A DNA stretch of 16,474 nt from Zygnema cylindricum (lineage: Eukaryota; Streptophyta; Zygnematophyceae; Zygnematales; Zygnemataceae). Within the stretch, counting starts at the first letter, position 1; each line of letters begins with the position of its first letter. A program made the translations under genes and the position numbers. The DNA lies in the NCBI GenBank assembly GCA_037447655.1, contig JBBHKE010003223.1:22029-38502 (forward strand), read 5' to 3'. The notes under the pieces were generated by a model. That model worked only from the letters and a program-made list of their open reading frames with translations. It did no database searches and was not told the origin of the DNA. Positions 13,560-16,474 of this stretch are shown here, in pieces.

Positions 13560-13763
13560 TACACCTTGAATCGTTATTAGCGTTGAGAAATTATTAGTGT
13601 AAAGAAAAAATTAAGCGTCATTCATTCTAATTTAGTGCTAGGAGACGTGGCAGATTATGGTCCACGTCCTTAAATAGTGTAGTTTATTCTATTTAAGGTA
13701 TTAATGTCAAAATTTTGGGGTGCCGATATAGAGTTCATAACGCTAATAACGATTCGCGATGTA
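13560..13763 (-). mobile_element. MITE family A, copy 1 (204 bp), reverse orientation
   Basis: Terminal inverted repeats: left tacaccttgaatcgttatta then gcgtt; right end the complement of tacatcgcgaatcgttatta then gcgtt, 22 of 25 positions matching. Both ends carry TA. The interior matches copies 2 and 3 when reverse-complemented (ctTAAATAGAATAAAC and ACTATTTAAGG segments). At about 200 bp it has no coding capacity. Confidence 0.8.
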
Positions 13764-13835
13764 CACAACAAAGCAGTACATTTACACTTGATACCTCACC
13801 GAACCAAAAGCACGGTACCAAGCATCACTATGTAC

Positions 13836-14242
13836 TAGTGTTGTGTATCAGGTATAAAGTTATCGCGATAAATTTCGATATCTGATGTATGGAACATCGA
13901 ACAGTCAGAGGGCTTGATATATATCGCTCCGGGACCAACAAAAGGTATCGAGATATATTTGGCAGGGGATGGGGGTCCGTATAGATTTAGTACGGTAAAT
14001 CGTACGGTAAATAGCACGGTAATTTGTACGGATTGAACCTGCGGAGGGCGGGGCCTTTGATATTTTTTAACCTAACGTCACTTCGATATATCGCGATAAA
14101 ATATACCGAATTATTGGCCGATGTATCAATTAAATATCGCGATATTGAGGTTCTCTATGTATCCAAGCGATATATCGATTAGGGGTACTCAAAACTAAGG
14201 ACATATCGAATATCGGCAATGGGCCTTCGATACACGACACTA
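13836..14242. mobile_element. Non-autonomous element family B (407 bp) with TATCGCGATA palindromes
   Basis: The ends tagtgttgtgtatca and cgatacacgacacta are inverted repeats (13 of 15). Inside are palindromes TATCGCGATA (13861-13870, 14089-14098) and AATATCGCGATATT (14133-14146), and a three-fold GTACGGTAAAT repeat (about 13990-14031). Such subterminal palindromes are common in small hAT-like elements, but no 8 bp target duplication is visible. Its right end shares TA with the adjacent family A copy 2. Confidence 0.6.
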
Positions 14243-14452
14243 CACCGTGAATCGCTATTAGAGTCAATGACTCTAATTGCGGTACCCCGTTTTTTTACCC
14301 AAATTCTCAAATAGAATTAATAAAAACCCTTTAAAAAACAAATTAGAGTAAATGATTTCCCTCAAAACTCCCAAATTCCCAAATAGCGTAAATAACGCTA
14401 ATTGTTTCATTACGCTATCTATTTCATTACGCTAATAGCGATTCATGACATA
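14241..14452 (+). mobile_element. MITE family A, copy 2 (212 bp)
   Basis: Left end tacaccgtgaatcgctatta then gagt; right end the complement of tatgtcatgaatcgctatta then gcgt. The core tgaatcgctattag is perfect and the outer bases diverged. The interior shares ttctcaaatagaatta and the taacgctaatt segment with copy 3. TA flanks both ends. Confidence 0.8.
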
Positions 14453-14552
14453 GATTTCTCTTTCGTACGGATTTTTACATTTTTACGAAATTTCGTTAAG
14501 TTTTTATTTTTTTTAAAATGCGTATTTTTCGTACGGATACAATGTACTACAG

Positions 14553-14764
14553 TACACCGCCAATCGTTATTAGCGTTGTGTACGCTAATTCGGTCCCGCT
14601 TTTTTTTATAATTTATTCTCAAATAGAATTATCCACGCTATTTAAAAAACCCTAATTCTTTATTAGAATAGACGATTTCTTCGAAAATTCCCAATTAGCG
14701 TAAACCACGCTAATTATTCGTATACGCTAAAAAAACTTACACGCTAATAACGATTGGCGGTGTA
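14553..14764 (+). mobile_element. MITE family A, copy 3 (212 bp), perfect 24 bp TIRs
   Basis: Left 14553-14576 and right 14741-14764 are exact 24 bp inverted repeats (tacaccgccaatcgttatta plus gcgt), the best-preserved and probably youngest copy. If the outer TA is the target duplication, the TIR begins CACCGCCAATCG, which would fit a Tc1/mariner-type TA insertion; superfamily is inferred only from that. Interior AT-rich, no ORF. Confidence 0.88.
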
Positions 14765-15330
14765 GTTAGATGTACGAAAGATTCAAAAACGAGACGTCGC
14801 TTCATTTCCGCGCGCGAAGACAATCTCGTCCAAAGTTGTCCAATTCGTACGGATTTAGATTTTTTACGAAAATTACGTAGGTGTTCGTCGCCTTCATAGT
14901 TCATACTTTTCGTAAATTTCGTAGAGTTTTTGCTGTAAGAAAATGAACGGAGATGTACGAAAATATACGAAAGTGTCACCAAACGAAATCCTTAAAAAAT
15001 GTGAAAAAGAACTCAAAATATAAGGTAATGTACCACACTATACGGAAAGTGTACCATAAAAGTACGGAAAATTTAGGCAGCTGTACTGAAATATACGGAC
15101 AAAGTACGGGAATGTACCGTGAAAGTTGAAAACTCTAAAATTCCCCCCTCAAATAACCCCAAAATGTACAATCACATACGGATACCGTACATAAATGTAC
15201 AAAAACATGTACGGGTGCAAAGATATTTTATCAACATATTAAAATCGTTCGATGCGCACTGTACGAAATATTCATTAGTTTACTCCGTACGTAATATGCG
15301 CACGGACATCTACGTCTGGCCGTTGGTTTC
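14765..15330. repeat. Region dense in TACGGA / TACGAAA / GTACC motifs
   Basis: Degenerate motifs gtacgaaa, tacggaaa, gtacggat and gtaccgtg occur every 10-25 bp, densest at 14990-15220. Spacing is irregular, so it is a motif-rich spacer or very decayed minisatellite, not a clean array. No coding region is supported; ORFs here are short and without domains. Confidence 0.55.
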
Positions 15331-16180
15331 GTTTATAACTTTTGTCATCGTATTTTTCATTTCTAATTGTTTTTCTATGAAGTTATTTTAAGTATGAAGT
15401 CAAATTCGGTCAACGCATTCTAAAAACTATTGAATATTGTTTCGTGCGCATATTCGTTATTTTTGGGGCGTTTCATGCGTACGTTGTATGCGCATGAGAC
15501 ATCTATAATTCACGGTGTAGTAGCGATTCGCGTGGTATGTACGCATCTGAAATTAGAATTACAAATAATTTGAAAGAAAAATTACAACCAAATTGAACGG
15601 ACATGAGTAAAACGAAATTATCTGGAGCGAATCCTATGAGAAGCGCATCTGGGAATCCGGGCAGCGTTCTTAATTTTTTTTTATCTGTACAAAATTTCGA
15701 AATTTGAAATTTGGAACCGTCCCGTCAAACGGGCTCTAGAAGTTGGATTTTCGAACCAATCAGGATAGCCATACGTCGCTTTTTAATGCTTCTTAGGTGC
15801 CGGCGGCGTTTTTGCAGCTGACACGTTTTCTCATTGCCACGACAATTTTCATCAGCGAGCCAATTAGAAGTCCGATCTGGGCATGACGCTACTTAGAAGG
15901 ATCATTTCATTGGCCCTGATGCGTGACTTGCGAAAATGATGGTCTCATTTTTGTCTTCTTGCATAATAATTTATTCTGATTCGCCGTCGAGTAAAAAAAT
16001 GGTTAAGATTTTTTGGTTGGCTCTGTTTATGCTCTTTAATTGGATGGGACATCGTAAGCCGTTCAATTTTTTATGTATCTCTATGGTTTTTTTTTCGTGG
16101 ATTTACTGACCGTACACCGTACATGCACAATTTAGACCGCAGGATGCTTTCTGCAGCGTGTAACGGATATATCGATTTCG
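15331..16180. other. No supported gene; CCAAT-containing spacer and small ORF
   Basis: At 15509-15540 attcacggtgta and agcgattcgcgtggtatgta resemble two broken MITE family A ends. CCAAT occurs on the + strand near 15755 and 15860, and as its complement near 15910. A 36-codon ORF starts at 15999 with a hydrophobic N-terminus and a GTAAGC at 16054. None is strong enough to call a gene or promoter. Confidence 0.4.
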
Positions 16181-16195
16181 TACAATAGTACAGTA

Positions 16196-16224
16196 GAGTA
16201 CAGTAGCATTGACGTACTGTACTC
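16196..16224. repeat. Perfect 10 bp stem hairpin (GAGTACAGTA / TACTGTACTC, 9 nt loop)
   Basis: Arms 16196-16205 and 16215-16224 are exact reverse complements around gcattgacg. An extra AGTACAGTA copy lies just upstream (about 16187-16195), so the left arm is itself duplicated. There is no T run to suggest a terminator, and this is eukaryotic DNA. Confidence 0.8.
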
Positions 16225-16413
16225 AATTCTCTATCGATATTGAAACATATTTTTGAAATTTGTAATGTTGGCATCAGATTTTAATTTTTCTATTTTCAAT
16301 TTTGTTATTTTGTACCATAGTTCAAAAGTAGGTGAAAGTAGGCCCATACAATATGCCTATTGTATGCAAAACATACAATATGACCTTGAGACCCATATTG
16401 TATTTGGACCTAT

Positions 16414-16474
16414 TCGGACCAATTAAAACATTCGAACCAAAATTGGACCAATTAAAACATTCGGACCAAAAATT
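16414..16474. repeat. About 30 bp tandem repeat (ggaccaattaaaacattcg unit), running off the window
   Basis: Two copies of cggaccaattaaaacattcg followed by a/gaccaaaatt lie head to tail up to the window end, preceded at 16337-16398 by inverted copies of catacaatat/atattgtat. The array may continue outside the window. Confidence 0.75.

Noticed and set aside
13557-13565. CACTA start, suggesting a CACTA-type transposon
   Set aside because: CACTACACC occurs at the left ends of copies 1 and 2, but copy 3 lacks it and no TAGTG lies at the right ends.

Overview
The window looks like nuclear DNA from a streptophyte (a charophyte green alga or a plant). It holds one confidently identifiable gene on the + strand: a class I serine carboxypeptidase-like (SCPL, peptidase family S10) gene with nine visible exons between 625 and 8133 and eight GT-AG introns. 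The 5' end of the gene, including the signal peptide, lies outside the window. The splice phases close without a break over 448 codons. The full catalytic set is present (GESYAG, GDHDM and [11 protein letters not shown]), and the C-terminus ends in the family-typical GKPL. From memory the protein most resembles Arabidopsis SCPL20/21, which with the CCCTAAA-like intron repeats points to a streptophyte. A large-intron charophyte such as Chara is my guess, not something shown.

Layout. 1-624: A/T-rich, microsatellite-rich intron or upstream DNA. 625-8133: the SCPL gene, whose introns are full of simple DNA. Intron 1 has a 14-16 bp ATGTACCATAATTT minisatellite. Intron 2 has a G-rich purine block followed by a C-rich pyrimidine block. 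Intron 6 has CCCTAAA-like repeats. Intron 8 has TCAATG hexamers. 8134-8290: a minisatellite that grows out of the stop-codon region. About 9290-9620: a frameshifted relic that I read as a Ty1/copia gag. 10092-10932: an 840 bp CCCTCT array. 11100-11760: more decayed coding-like DNA. 13560-14764: a cluster of small inverted-repeat elements, namely three copies of one 204-212 bp MITE family and a different 407 bp element. 14765-16474: AT-rich DNA dense in TACGGA/GTACC motifs, hairpins and short tandem repeats, with no gene I can support.

The most striking observation is that repeats in the SCPL gene sit on exon boundaries. The exon 6 donor is repeated four times at an exact 49 bp period. The exon 2 donor region is duplicated about 143 bp downstream. 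The exon 4 acceptor tract occurs three times. The start of exon 7 has a decayed copy 192 bp upstream. The stop codon lies at the head of a minisatellite. The second standout is intron 2, where long complementary purine and pyrimidine blocks could fold the pre-mRNA into one large stem. I found no CRISPR array, tRNA, rRNA or bacterial-type feature.
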